A stretch of DNA of 64,000 bases from DAIDKA01 sp036498905 (GTDB lineage: Bacteria > Pseudomonadota > Gammaproteobacteria > Steroidobacterales > Steroidobacteraceae), in the NCBI GenBank assembly GCA_036498905.1, contig DASYER010000023.1:181785-245784 (forward strand). The letters are read 5' to 3'. The stretch's first letter is position 1. Every line of letters starts with the position of its first letter. The notes under the pieces are model-generated. The model was not told where the DNA came from, did no database searches, and saw only the letters and a list, made by a program, of their open reading frames with translations. Positions 1 to 8,343 of this stretch are shown piece by piece. The translations under genes and the position numbers were made by a program.

Positions 1-1
1 C

Positions 2-211
2 GGTGGCGTGGTGGACCTGCGTTACCTGACGCCGCAACAGCACGCGGGTTTCCTGGACACGGTGCTGAAGGGCACGCACAAAGCCAAGGGCATGGCGAGC
101 TTCCGCGATGCCCTCACGGACGAGCAGGCCCAAGCCATTCACTCGTATTTGATCAATCGTGCGCAGGAAGACTGGCAGCCGATGTTCGGGCCGCCGCCCA
201 AACAGCGTTGA
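2..211 (+). CDS. PQQ-dependent dehydrogenase, C-terminal cytochrome c end (partial)
   Basis: Only the last ~69 residues lie in the window; the frame is open from base 2, so the 5' end is outside. The visible part reads like the end of the cytochrome c domain of a quinohemoprotein alcohol dehydrogenase: a DLRYL motif, a GMASF-type stretch that in this family supplies the methionine heme ligand, and a closing helix ending AIHSYLINRA. Such enzymes oxidise alcohols in the periplasm and pass electrons through their own heme. The heme CxxCH and the PQQ propeller would lie to the left. The identification rests on this short tail, so other c-type cytochrome-tailed dehydrogenases remain possible. Confidence 0.65.
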   Translation, partial: GGVVDLRYLTPQQHAGFLDTVLKGTHKAKGMASFRDALTDEQAQAIHSYLINRAQEDWQPMFGPPPKQR

Positions 212-230
212 ACCCAAAGGTGGGTGCAAC

Positions 231-247
231 ACCGTCCTGAGGACGGT
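231..247. other. Short perfect hairpin after the dehydrogenase gene
   Basis: ACCGTCC and GGACGGT form a perfect 7-bp stem around a 3-base loop, 20 bases after the stop codon at 211. No T-tract follows, so a rho-independent terminator is doubtful; it may be a weak transcript-end structure. Confidence 0.25.
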
Positions 248-299
248 CGACTTGTCATGATCGGCGGCTATTCTTCGGGGTCTTCCATCGGGGGCGCTC

Positions 300-662
300 G
301 TGAAAAGGCTGATACTCATAGGCGGATTGGCAGTCGGGGCGTTCCTGGTGACGCTCGCGTTTTCGTCCTGGCATGAGGGTCTGTGGCAGTCTGCGGCACC
401 GTCCTCCCCACCGGCTGCACCCGAGCTCAAGGACAACGTAGTGGCGGCGGCGGCGCCGCCAGCGGGGCCGTCATCTGGGGCAAAGATTTCGACGCCGCGT
501 GAACCGGCCGCGCCCCTCCCCGCGAGCCCCCCTGTCGCCATCGCCCCTGATGAGGCGCCTCAAGGGCAGCCGCAGTACCAGCAATACGCCAACCCCGGTG
601 TCGATAGCGAAGCGATCCGCAGAGACCGAGGGGTCCAGCACACCTCAGGATCCCAGCGTTAG
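300..662 (+). CDS. Small membrane-anchored Pro/Ala-rich protein of unknown function
   Basis: 120 residues from a GTG start. Residues 1-22 form a signal anchor (MKRLILIGG followed by a hydrophobic run). The rest is low-complexity, rich in Pro, Ala and Ser, with a short Gln/Tyr-rich patch near residue 92; no catalytic motif is visible. It is probably a periplasmic tethered linker-type protein. Its TAG stop (660-662) overlaps the TAA stop of the convergent multicopper oxidase gene by two bases. No homologous family is recognised. Confidence 0.55.
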   Translation: MKRLILIGGLAVGAFLVTLAFSSWHEGLWQSAAPSSPPAAPELKDNVVAAAAPPAGPSSGAKISTPREPAAPLPASPPVAIAPDEAPQGQPQYQQYANPGVDSEAIRRDRGVQHTSGSQR

Positions 663-2515
663 CGCTTTGCCGGCGGCGCAGGTATCACGCGCAGCACGGC
701 CATCATGCCATTGTCCTCGTGGTCTGCCAGATGGCAGTGGAACGGGATGTCACCGGCGAGCGCCGCCGGAAAATTCACCTTGATGCGCACCCGCCCGGGA
801 CGAACCGGCCCCTCGGGGCTGTGATAGCCGGTTGCGGTCGCATAAGGCACGCTGACGACATCGAGCAGCGGCGGGTCCTTGACAGGCTGGCCGTCTATCT
901 CAAGCACGCGGAAATGGACCTGGTGGATATGAAACGCATGTAGCTCGTTGGTCCAGTTCTCAATGGTCCACTCCTCGGTCGTACCCGCCTTCACCGTAAT
1001 CGCCGGAGGGGCGCCCATGTGATACGGCTTCAACACCGCCCCAGGCTTTCTTTCGACAATGTAGAAATCGGTCTGATCGTCCTGCCCCGGACGCGGGTAT
1101 TCCGCGAACGCAATGACCCGCGACCGCTCGGTGCGGCGCGCGAGGAGTCCGTCATAGAGGCTGGGACGGTTGAGATGTGCAGCGGCGGGACCGGGCGCGG
1201 CGTTCGGCGTGGCGGAGGACGACGGTTCAACCAGCGCGAGGCGTCGCTCCGGAACCCGATCACCGGCGCAGCCGGTATCCACGGCGTGAGTTACCAGATA
1301 CGCCCGATGGCCGGTGGGGGGCGGCCGCACCAGTACCGCGACCCGGCCCGCAGGGGGCACGAATTGTGATTCCGGGGTCGCGCGCTCGGGCAGAAGCGCG
1401 CCCGCATCGTCGGTGAGCGGACTACCATCGCGCGCAACGACGGTCATCGGTAGCGGGCTGCCGTCCGCATCCACCATCGCCAGATCAAGAAATGCGTCGG
1501 TGGCGGCGTTGAGGATTCGCCACAATTCCACCCCAGCCATGGGGATCGCGAAATGCGGGAGCGCCGCATCGGGCGCGTCGCCCACCTGCACGGGGGTGTC
1601 ATTGAGGCTGATTGCATCAATACCCGAGGTCGCTGCGCATAGCAGCTCATGCCTCGTGTCGATTGCGGTCGATGGCCGCCGCGCTCCGGGGGACGGCGCA
1701 GGGCCCGTGCGCTCGGGCGCCGCCGCGGTCATGGCGGCTGCCTGCGTCTTGCCGGCGTCAAGATCCTGCGTCTGGCGCACGATCAGCACCCGCTCGGCGA
1801 TTCCCTGCGCAAGCCATGCATCTGTCTGTGGCCCCTCGACGACGATTGCGCCGGAAAGGCCCATCAGCATCTGAGCCTGCACCTCGCCGTGCACGTGCGG
1901 GTGGTACCAGTACAGTCCCTCGGGCATATCGGCCGGGATGTGATAGTGATAGGTGAACTCACGCTGGCCGCAGCCGGCGGGTCCGGACGCCGGATCGGTG
2001 CACACCGTGAGCACATCATCCTGCGGCTTCACCGGTGGCACCGAGAATCCGTGCAGATGAAGATTGGTGGCACCGGTCGCCGGGTGGCGCATTCCGGGGA
2101 TCACCGGATAGTAGCCCGGCGTCTGCGGCACGGTCTGATTGGCGCTTGAGAGCTTTGCGGGGCCGCTCACCGCATCGATCGCGCCTGGGTCCGTGATCTC
2201 GTTCCTTAAGGTGATGGTCAACTCGGCACCCTGACGCACGCGGATGACGGGTGCATCGGCGCTGCCGTTCGCGACATAGCACAGACGACTGCCGTCCTGG
2301 CGCACGGTTAGTGTGAGTCCCTCGCGGCCGGGGCGGATTACAGGGCTTGCATGACCCGGCGGCGGCACGCCGGTGCCGCAGGGCGCTGCGGCGGTGCTGC
2401 TCGGGTCGAACGGGGGAGGCTCGGCCGCCGTCGCAAGCGAGAGCACCGAGAGCAGCAAGGCGGTGAACCCCAGCCGCAAGGTCGCAGCGGAGTTGCTCAA
2501 TCGTGGAGGTGGCAT
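659..2515 (-). CDS. Multicopper oxidase
   Basis: 618 residues from the ATG at 2515, which gives a clean signal peptide (SVLSLATAA then the mature EPPPF). All four copper-ligand motifs are present: HLHG (around residue 153), HPHVHG, HxFHIHxxHF and the C-terminal HCHLADHEDNGM. The HCHxxxHxxxxM pattern gives a type 1 site with an axial Met. Such enzymes oxidise phenols or metal ions (Cu+, Mn2+) at the cell envelope and reduce O2 to water; the substrate cannot be read from sequence. It follows a phosphoesterase gene by 53 bases, probably in one transcript. A GTG at 2569 (TAGTG overlap) is a possible alternative start. A perfect hairpin covers the chosen start. Confidence 0.9.
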   Translation of the reverse strand: MPPPRLSNSAATLRLGFTALLLSVLSLATAAEPPPFDPSSTAAAPCGTGVPPPGHASPVIRPGREGLTLTVRQDGSRLCYVANGSADAPVIRVRQGAELTITLRNEITDPGAIDAVSGPAKLSSANQTVPQTPGYYPVIPGMRHPATGATNLHLHGFSVPPVKPQDDVLTVCTDPASGPAGCGQREFTYHYHIPADMPEGLYWYHPHVHGEVQAQMLMGLSGAIVVEGPQTDAWLAQGIAERVLIVRQTQDLDAGKTQAAAMTAAAPERTGPAPSPGARRPSTAIDTRHELLCAATSGIDAISLNDTPVQVGDAPDAALPHFAIPMAGVELWRILNAATDAFLDLAMVDADGSPLPMTVVARDGSPLTDDAGALLPERATPESQFVPPAGRVAVLVRPPPTGHRAYLVTHAVDTGCAGDRVPERRLALVEPSSSATPNAAPGPAAAHLNRPSLYDGLLARRTERSRVIAFAEYPRPGQDDQTDFYIVERKPGAVLKPYHMGAPPAITVKAGTTEEWTIENWTNELHAFHIHQVHFRVLEIDGQPVKDPPLLDVVSVPYATATGYHSPEGPVRPGRVRIKVNFPAALAGDIPFHCHLADHEDNGMMAVLRVIPAPPAKR

Positions 2516-2544
2516 GGAGAGAGGATAAACCTCTCTCCATGCCA
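2510..2544 (-). promoter_or_regulatory. 15-bp perfect hairpin sequestering RBS and start of the multicopper oxidase
   Basis: In the minus-strand transcript the arms TGGCATGGAGAGAGG and CCTCTCTCCATGCCA pair perfectly across a TTTAT loop. The 5' arm holds the only purine-rich ribosome-binding-like sequence (GGAGAGAGG) and the 3' arm holds the ATG start. This could repress translation, couple it to the upstream gene, or be a protein operator. The structure is seen directly; the role is inferred. Confidence 0.6.
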
Positions 2545-2568
2545 GGAAGGCCGCGTTCCAGCGAATCA

Positions 2569-3894
2569 CTATTCCCGGAACAGATCCGAGATTGCCTGAA
2601 CCCCCGCATCGCAGGCGTGATTGAGGCAGCGCAGTCCGAAAGCCCCATCAAGCGTCTTGGTGAGCGAATAGTGGTCGTAGAACTTGCCACTCTTCAACCC
2701 GTGCGGACCGTAATTGGTATCGACGATCAACACCACCTGATTGCTGGTGCGTGTGCTGTAGTCGTTCTCGTCCCACACGACGACGATCGCACTACGGCTG
2801 TCCGACCAGACCGGGGAAGCCTTGATTGCCGTCACGATCCGCTGCAGCGCCAGGTCTCCTTGCAGGATCAGTGAAGGATTGAGGCCCTGTTGCGTGCCGT
2901 TGTCATCCGCGTCGAAGTTGCAGAACGCCGTACCGTTGCCGCGCCCGTGCATGTCGTCGCACTGGTTCGGCGCTATGAAGGCTAAGTCCGGTACCCGGCC
3001 CGACTTCAGGTCGGCGTAGAGGCCTTGCTGCCCATCGAAAGAGGCCACCCGATGCAGGCTCAGATCGCGGCTGGCACCTTCCTGCACGGAAGCGAAGTAC
3101 GCGAACGGGTTGTGCTTCACTGCGTACAGGAAAACCACGTTGTCCGAAGTCACCGGATTGCCAGTGGTCGAGACCGCGGTGAAGTCCGACGTTACATTGG
3201 TACCCTCGGAGTTGACGTCGCCAATCGTGAAGTAGCCGTCGCTCACATTGACGCCGTCGGCACCAATGCTGGGCAGGCCCTCCTGGTAGGACTTCCAGGA
3301 CTTATGTGCCTCGACCAGCTGGTCGGCAATCGAGATGCCGTCGATATTGTTGCTCGCAGGGATTGCCAGCGAGCCGTTGATGTTGGTCAGCGGCGGGCTT
3401 GAGGTTTCATTCATGGTCAGATCGAGCAGGGGGGTCGCCGCGTCGGTGCCGTGCGTGCCGCCGATCGGGCAGACGGTACCGGTGCTGGGTTCGTCGGTGT
3501 TGGTCGGCTGTCCACGCACCATGTTGGGAATGCAGCGCCCGTCATGCCACTTCGGATACTGATCCGAAAGGTTGTTGAAGTTCGAGCCGCCGACCACCTC
3601 GAGGTAGTTGGTGCTGCTCGGGTGGGCGATGGCGAAGTAGTTGGTGGCGAAATTGGCTTTGGCCATCAGGGCGTTGGTGAACGGAGCCTGGGCATTGCCG
3701 GCGATCTGCCCGTAGGCATGGTTCTCCATCATGATCACAAACACGTGGTCGAGCCGAGGTATGCCGGTCGGTACCGGGCCCTGGGCAGCGCCGGCGCTGC
3801 CGGCGGCGATCAGCGTCGCCACGGACGCCACCGCCACCTTTCTTATGGTGCACTGCACCGCCGATGACGCGAGCGCCGTGAACATCTTTTTCAT
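2569..3894 (-). CDS. Secreted phosphoesterase (AcpA / phospholipase C-like family)
   Basis: 441 residues; the ATG at 3894 is chosen because GAGGGAG lies about 7 bases upstream and the protein then opens with MKKMF and a typical signal peptide. After cleavage near residue 36 come the PF04185-type hallmarks: DHVFVIMMENHAYG with the metal-binding Glu/Asn, a PSSTNYL segment, and conserved VVWDEND near the C-terminus. The family hydrolyses phosphomonoesters or phospholipids in the periplasm or outside the cell. It is the first gene of a probable pair with the multicopper oxidase. A single CTGTCAT half-site lies ~57 bases upstream but not a full Pho box. Confidence 0.8.
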   Translation of the reverse strand: MKKMFTALASSAVQCTIRKVAVASVATLIAAGSAGAAQGPVPTGIPRLDHVFVIMMENHAYGQIAGNAQAPFTNALMAKANFATNYFAIAHPSSTNYLEVVGGSNFNNLSDQYPKWHDGRCIPNMVRGQPTNTDEPSTGTVCPIGGTHGTDAATPLLDLTMNETSSPPLTNINGSLAIPASNNIDGISIADQLVEAHKSWKSYQEGLPSIGADGVNVSDGYFTIGDVNSEGTNVTSDFTAVSTTGNPVTSDNVVFLYAVKHNPFAYFASVQEGASRDLSLHRVASFDGQQGLYADLKSGRVPDLAFIAPNQCDDMHGRGNGTAFCNFDADDNGTQQGLNPSLILQGDLALQRIVTAIKASPVWSDSRSAIVVVWDENDYSTRTSNQVVLIVDTNYGPHGLKSGKFYDHYSLTKTLDGAFGLRCLNHACDAGVQAISDLFRE

Positions 3895-4160
3895 TTGCGG
3901 TCTCCCTCTTGGACGATTGACATTCGGACCGGCCATTGCAGCCGAACCAAATGACAGTCACGTTATTAGGGCATGACGGAAATGTGTCGAGGCAGGGCGG
4001 ATGGGATTGCCCGTCGTGATGTGGGCGTGTCTCAAACAAGCGGGAAAGCGTCCGGAACGCACGCCATCCTGGCGCATTGCCGCAGCACGGCACCGCAATC
4101 TTTGGCGCTAAAGCGTAGAAACCTTGCGTACAACACGCGACAATTGCGGCGTCGATAATA

Positions 4161-4616
4161 ATGATGGATGACGAGAAGGCGAAAGTGCCCGAGCCGGATG
4201 ACGCGAACGCCGAAGCCTACGCTATAGTTTCGCATGAAGCCTGCGTGGCCGCCGCGATAGTGGCCTGCGAGCATTGCGGCGCCAGTATTGAAGTCATCTG
4301 CATTCACTGCTTCGGCGGCACGGTGATGCAGGAGCCGCTGCTGCAATTCACGGTCTTGGACATCCGGGAGATGGATGAGGCGCTGGCCGAGCAGATGGCC
4401 CTGTGGTCGCACTTTCGTAGGGCCGCCGAAGCCGACTCAGTGTTCGCGAACTACTGCACCCGCTGCGGCGAGCCGCAGGAGGACACGCTCCTGCACTGCG
4501 AGCCCGGCCGTGCGTTTTTCGATGTTCCGGCGGCAATAGCCGCGGGTGAAGTCACCTGCACCCCGCTGTTGGGAACGATCCGCCTGAACGGCGACGAGCA
4601 CAGCGTGGCCGACTGA
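4161..4616 (+). CDS. Zinc-ribbon-like protein of unknown function
   Basis: 151 residues, no signal peptide, acidic N-terminus. Cysteine pairs C36/C39 (CEHC), C47/C50 (CIHC) and C99/C102 (CTRC), plus C113, suggest one or two structural zinc sites of a zinc-ribbon type; no enzymatic motif is seen. The start is an ATG-ATG doublet without a Shine-Dalgarno sequence, so 4164 is equally possible. The ~265-base gap upstream (3895-4160) holds no further gene I can support. It converges with the methyltransferase-like gene, whose stop abuts at 4617. Function unknown; a cytoplasmic protein is likely. Confidence 0.6.
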   Translation: MMDDEKAKVPEPDDANAEAYAIVSHEACVAAAIVACEHCGASIEVICIHCFGGTVMQEPLLQFTVLDIREMDEALAEQMALWSHFRRAAEADSVFANYCTRCGEPQEDTLLHCEPGRAFFDVPAAIAAGEVTCTPLLGTIRLNGDEHSVAD

Positions 4617-5189
4617 TCACAACAGCAGGGGCAGCAGCATCTTGGTGCGCGCCATGTAGACCGGATACTGCTGCGGAAACTGTTCACTCATCAGTTCTTC
4701 TTCGCGCCGCGCGCTGTATATGAAGTAACCGCCAAACAGGATCAGCGGCAGGATCCAGAAGACACTTTCACCCAAGGCTGAGCCGATCATGGCGATGAGC
4801 ATGCCGCCATAAATGGGATGGCGTACGAATGCGTACGGGCCCGTTGTGACAAGCTCGGGGTTCTCCTTGCGGGACACAGGCATGCCCCAATTGCGTCCGA
4901 GATGGACGCGGGCCACGATGGCAAGGCCTACACCCAGTGCCGCAAGCACGGCGCCGCTCAGACCCATGAGGGTGCTGCCTGCCTCAACTATCTGTGCGCT
5001 GCGCAGCGCGTGCCGCAGCTGTGGGGCGCGAAGTGCAATGACGACGACCACGAGGATACTCAGACGCAGTGAGCTTTCCGTCCGCCAGCGCCTGGCGCCG
5101 ATGTTGCGTTTGGCGCTGAAGGCGGCGATGGCCCAGTAACCGAAAAGCACGAGCCAGAATGCCGCGATCAGGCGCCCGTAGATTGTCAT
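4617..5189 (-). CDS. Isoprenylcysteine carboxyl methyltransferase-like membrane protein
   Basis: 190 residues from the ATG at 5189, which overlaps the epimerase stop as ATGA. Hydrophobic helices at about 5-25, 40-55, 70-95 and 130-160 give an integral membrane protein. The C-terminal half has the ICMT/phospholipid methyltransferase signature: GxxLG-like RVHLGRNWG, VTTGPYAFVRHPIYGG and a closing EEELMSEQF. In bacteria this family methylates lipids or small thiols and alcohols with SAM; the substrate here is unknown. Translational coupling to the upstream NAD-binding protein suggests a two-gene operon. Confidence 0.75.
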   Translation of the reverse strand: MTIYGRLIAAFWLVLFGYWAIAAFSAKRNIGARRWRTESSLRLSILVVVVIALRAPQLRHALRSAQIVEAGSTLMGLSGAVLAALGVGLAIVARVHLGRNWGMPVSRKENPELVTTGPYAFVRHPIYGGMLIAMIGSALGESVFWILPLILFGGYFIYSARREEELMSEQFPQQYPVYMARTKMLLPLLL

Positions 5190-6154
5190 ACGTGTAGGCC
5201 GGGGGGCGTTCCTCCTGCATGCAAGGCGGCTCCAAATCCGGTTCGCCAGGTTCGATGGACCGGTTGCCAGTTCAAAACCCGCTTGGCCTTCGCATTCGAA
5301 CCGGCGCGCGCTTCGGTCATCATCGAGACGAGGTGTTTGCCGGCCAGCGGGAGGGCCAGTAACTTCGGAACGCGCAGCGGCGGCTTGGCACCCAGTGAAG
5401 CGGCGAGCGTGGGGAGCCACTCGCGCACGGGAGCCGGTTCATCGTCAACGATGTTGTAGATGCCCGGATCACCGCGCTCCACCGCGATCGCAGTCGCGGC
5501 GGCAGCATCGTCGATGTGCACCAGCGACCACCAACCGGTGCCACCTCCGATCAATGGGAAGCGTCGCTGTCGAAGCTGCTCGATGACCGCCTCCTCCAGC
5601 AGCCCTGTGCCGGGGCCGTAAAAGGAGCCGTAGCGCAGACTCAGTCCGGCGATATTCGGTGCCTGCATGAGGCGAGTTTCAAGATAGCGAATGGCCGCCA
5701 GGCTGCGTCGCTGCTCGGGCGCCGGTTCAGGGTCCAGCAGATCCTCTTCGGTCTTGACGTGGCCGCCGATGCGGGCATAGGGCCATCCGCAGAAACTCTG
5801 GGCAACGAACCTGCGCGTCCCGGCCGCGGCGGCCGCGGCCAGCAAGTGGTCCAATCCTTCCGTCCGCAGGCGATTGCTGAGCGCGAAAGTGCGGTCGAAG
5901 TGGCGCAGGTCACTGAGTCCGCGCAGTGCCGTCATTTCGTGCACGATGACGTCCGGGGCCGAATTCACGACCGCGGTCCGCATGGCCGCGGCATCGAGTC
6001 CGTCGGCCACCATCGGCTCGGCGCCGGCCTGGGCGATGAGCTGTCTCTTTCCCGCTGTGTGGGTTACGCCCACGACCGAATGCCCGGCTGCGACCAACAG
6101 GGACAGGAGTCGGCTTCCCAAAGCGCCTGTCGCGCCCGGGACAAACACACGCAT
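5186..6154 (-). CDS. NAD-dependent epimerase/dehydratase family protein
   Basis: 322 residues; ATG at 6154 preceded by a strong GGAGG. The N-terminus has the Rossmann motif GATGALGS (residues 7-14) and an extended-SDR layout. A canonical YxxxK pair is not obvious; WPYARIGGHVK around residue 120 is the nearest, so catalysis may differ from true sugar epimerases. A C-terminal substrate domain follows (NIVDDEPAPVREWLP is typical of the family). First gene of an operon with the methyltransferase-like gene (4-base overlap). Confidence 0.8.
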   Translation of the reverse strand: MRVFVPGATGALGSRLLSLLVAAGHSVVGVTHTAGKRQLIAQAGAEPMVADGLDAAAMRTAVVNSAPDVIVHEMTALRGLSDLRHFDRTFALSNRLRTEGLDHLLAAAAAAGTRRFVAQSFCGWPYARIGGHVKTEEDLLDPEPAPEQRRSLAAIRYLETRLMQAPNIAGLSLRYGSFYGPGTGLLEEAVIEQLRQRRFPLIGGGTGWWSLVHIDDAAAATAIAVERGDPGIYNIVDDEPAPVREWLPTLAASLGAKPPLRVPKLLALPLAGKHLVSMMTEARAGSNAKAKRVLNWQPVHRTWRTGFGAALHAGGTPPGLHV

Positions 6155-6191
6155 GATCTGATCCTCCGCTTAGCCTGTCGTCGGATGGGCA

Positions 6192-6197
6192 ATTATA
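6192..6197 (-). promoter_or_regulatory. Candidate -10 box for the epimerase operon
   Basis: Reading the minus strand this is a perfect TATAAT, 38 bases before the epimerase start. No good -35 lies at 16-18 bases (CCGACA sits at 20), so this is only a candidate promoter. Confidence 0.3.
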
Positions 6198-6322
6198 TGC
6201 GACCTGGCCTTGCCTGCTGTCGGCGCGGGCCGACCGATGATCAGGATGCAATTCTGATTGTCACGCAGCCGCTTTCGCTTCAACTTCTGTCAATGTCGAT
6301 TCGGCGCTCGAAGGAAATAGCC

Positions 6323-6829
6323 ATGAGACGCCTGCTGATTGCTTCGCTCATCATTCTGCCATTGTGTGCCGTGGCCGCCAGCGGCCCCGATGGCACGTTC
6401 TACAGCCATGCAGCGCAGGGCGGAATCTCGGAAGTGCAGCTCGGGAAGCTGGCCCTGAAGAAGTCGGAAGATTCTGCCGTGAAGGCCTTTGCCGCGCAGA
6501 TGATCAAGGACCAGGCCCCGGCCAATGACAAATTGCGCTCAGTTGCCGCCTCGAAGAACATCAAGCTGCCGACCAAGGCAGGTGTACGCGAGATGGCGAT
6601 CAAGACGAAGCTTGAGGCGCTGTCCGGAGAGACGTTCGACAGGTCGTACATCAAGGCCATGCTCAAGGACCATGAACAGGACGTCGCCGAGTTCAGGACC
6701 GAGGCCACATCGGGCCAGGACGCCGATGCCAAGGCGTACGCCGCTGAGACCCTGCCGACTCTCCAGGAACACCTGGTTAAAATCAAAGCGATTGCGGATA
6801 GATCCGGGCTGAGCGTCGGTCGCCAGTGA
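6323..6829 (+). CDS. DUF4142 periplasmic protein
   Basis: 168 residues from the ATG at 6323 (AAGGA 7 bases upstream). A signal peptide is followed at about residue 20 by the ferritin-like four-helix DUF4142 pattern: FYSHAAQGGISEVQLGKLAL, a KAFAAQMIKDQ helix, FDRSYIKAMLKDHEQDVAEF and a final helix. The family is common in soil proteobacteria, is exported, and has no settled function; oxidative or acid stress roles are often guessed. Its TGA overlaps the ATG of the next gene (TGATG), so the two are translationally coupled. Confidence 0.85.
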   Translation: MRRLLIASLIILPLCAVAASGPDGTFYSHAAQGGISEVQLGKLALKKSEDSAVKAFAAQMIKDQAPANDKLRSVAASKNIKLPTKAGVREMAIKTKLEALSGETFDRSYIKAMLKDHEQDVAEFRTEATSGQDADAKAYAAETLPTLQEHLVKIKAIADRSGLSVGRQ

Positions 6830-7530
6830 TGTCCGCGCAGTTGACCGATCCGCAAATCTGGCTTCGATTGGTCCTGACCGTCATTGCAGGCGGGCTGCTC
6901 GGCCTTAACCGCGGTGCTCACGGTCACGCGGCGGGCTTCAGAACGACAATCCTGGTCGGCCTGGCAGCCGCTGTGGCCATGATTCAGGCGGACCTTCTGC
7001 TTGGCGTTGGCGGAAAGGCCGCGGATTCCTTTGGGGTGATGGATGTCATGCGTCTGCCCTTGGGGATCCTCACCGGGGTCGGATTTATCGGTGGTGGGGC
7101 AATTCTGCGGCGAGGCAACATGGTCAAAGGGATCACTACCGCGGCCACGCTATGGGTGATGACGGTGATTGGGCTGTGTTTCGGTGGCGGCCAACTACGA
7201 CTCGGCACCGAGGCGACGATCCTGAGCCTTCTCACGCTATTCGCACTCAAATGGCTCGACGCGCGCATTCCGCGTGAACATCATGCAAGTCTTGTCCTTG
7301 CGGGCGATGCCGCCCTGTCGTCCCAACTGGGCGCGCTTCTGGTCCCTCTGGGCTATCAAGCCCAGTGGCAATGCCAGACCCGACCCGAGGGCTCGCGCGA
7401 CTCTCATCTGGGCTTCGCCATTCATTGGAAGCGACCGCAAATTGCAGGTCCGCCGCTGGACCTGCTCAGGATCGTCAACGAGCATTTTGCGGTCGTATCG
7501 TTTGAAACCGAATACGACGAGCATTCGTAA
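6829..7530 (+). CDS. MgtC/SapB family inner-membrane protein
   Basis: 233 residues. The ATG at 6829 overlaps the DUF4142 stop; a GTG one codon earlier is an unlikely alternative. Four to five hydrophobic helices fill residues 10-150, with the family motifs GLNRGAHGHAAGFRT, GVGFIGGGAILRRG and KGITTAATLW. The last ~80 residues form a cytoplasmic ACT-like tail as in many MgtC proteins. MgtC-type proteins modulate membrane potential or F-ATPase and help growth in low Mg2+; the SapB branch is less defined. Confidence 0.85.
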   Translation: MSAQLTDPQIWLRLVLTVIAGGLLGLNRGAHGHAAGFRTTILVGLAAAVAMIQADLLLGVGGKAADSFGVMDVMRLPLGILTGVGFIGGGAILRRGNMVKGITTAATLWVMTVIGLCFGGGQLRLGTEATILSLLTLFALKWLDARIPREHHASLVLAGDAALSSQLGALLVPLGYQAQWQCQTRPEGSRDSHLGFAIHWKRPQIAGPPLDLLRIVNEHFAVVSFETEYDEHS

Positions 7531-7569
7531 ACGCGGCGCCACGGGTTGAATCCTGCTCCGGCTGCCCCC

Positions 7570-8343
7570 ATGGTCGAGTCAGCCCACAGTGCTTGTGTAA
7601 TGTTTATCGTATTTTCATGTCTTTATCTGTTCCCGCTGCTGGTCTCTGCCGGGATCTATTACTTTACCGGCCGCAATGCCGACTGGCGTTCGGCCGACCG
7701 ATCGAGCGCGCGTCTCCTGCCGTCGCCTCAGCAGTTGCCATCGGCGGTCGTGAGAGTGTTCTCCGCACGTACGGTGAGCTGGCGCGGCATTATTGCGACC
7801 CATAGTTGGATCGTGATCAAGGACCAAGACGCGGCGAATTACGAGCGCTTCGACTATACGGCCTGGGGTCTGCCGATCTGGAAGGACCGATTCGTGCCGG
7901 ATGGCCGCTGGTTCGGCAGCGTCCCTGAAGTCATATTCGCCGCGGATGGCGCGGCCGCAGCGCGGATGATTCCGGCGATTCGGGCATTCATCCGCAACTA
8001 CCGCTATTCAGGCCGCGGAGACTATCGGTTGTGGCCGGGCCCCAATTCGAACACATTTGTCGCGGCGATCATCCAGGCCGTGCCGGGTATGCGCGCCTGC
8101 CTGCCGCCCACGGCCATCGGCAAGGATTATCCGTACGACGGTCGCTGGCTCGGCCTCACGCCGTCCAAAACGGGCATTCGCATCAACCTCGGCGGCTATG
8201 CCGGTCTCACGCTGGGATGGTACGAAGGCATTGAGATGAACTTGCTCGGGCTGGTCGCGGGCCTCGACATCCGCCGGCCCGCGTTGAAATTGTCGGGACT
8301 GGGGCGGATCGGAATCCCTGCATATGCGGGCGCCCATCCTTAA
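7570..8343 (+). CDS. DUF3750 family membrane-anchored protein
   Basis: 257 residues from the ATG at 7570; TTG at 7546 or ATG at 7600 are alternatives and none has a clear Shine-Dalgarno. One N-terminal helix (MFIVFSCLYLFPLLVSAG) is followed by DUF3750 hallmarks: SWRGIIATHSWIVIK, RWFGSVPEVIF, LWPGPNSNTFVA, LPPTAIGKDY and EGIEMNLLGLVAGLD. The family's biochemical role is unknown; the conserved His/Asn pattern hints at a cysteine-free hydrolase-like fold, which is speculation. Its 3' end overlaps the convergent S9 peptidase stop by four bases. Confidence 0.75.
   Translation: MVESAHSACVMFIVFSCLYLFPLLVSAGIYYFTGRNADWRSADRSSARLLPSPQQLPSAVVRVFSARTVSWRGIIATHSWIVIKDQDAANYERFDYTAWGLPIWKDRFVPDGRWFGSVPEVIFAADGAAAARMIPAIRAFIRNYRYSGRGDYRLWPGPNSNTFVAAIIQAVPGMRACLPPTAIGKDYPYDGRWLGLTPSKTGIRINLGGYAGLTLGWYEGIEMNLLGLVAGLDIRRPALKLSGLGRIGIPAYAGAHP

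Noticed and set aside
3940..3957. Pho box upstream of the phosphoesterase gene
   Set aside because: Only one CTGTCAT half-site fits; the second half at the required spacing reads TTCGGCT.
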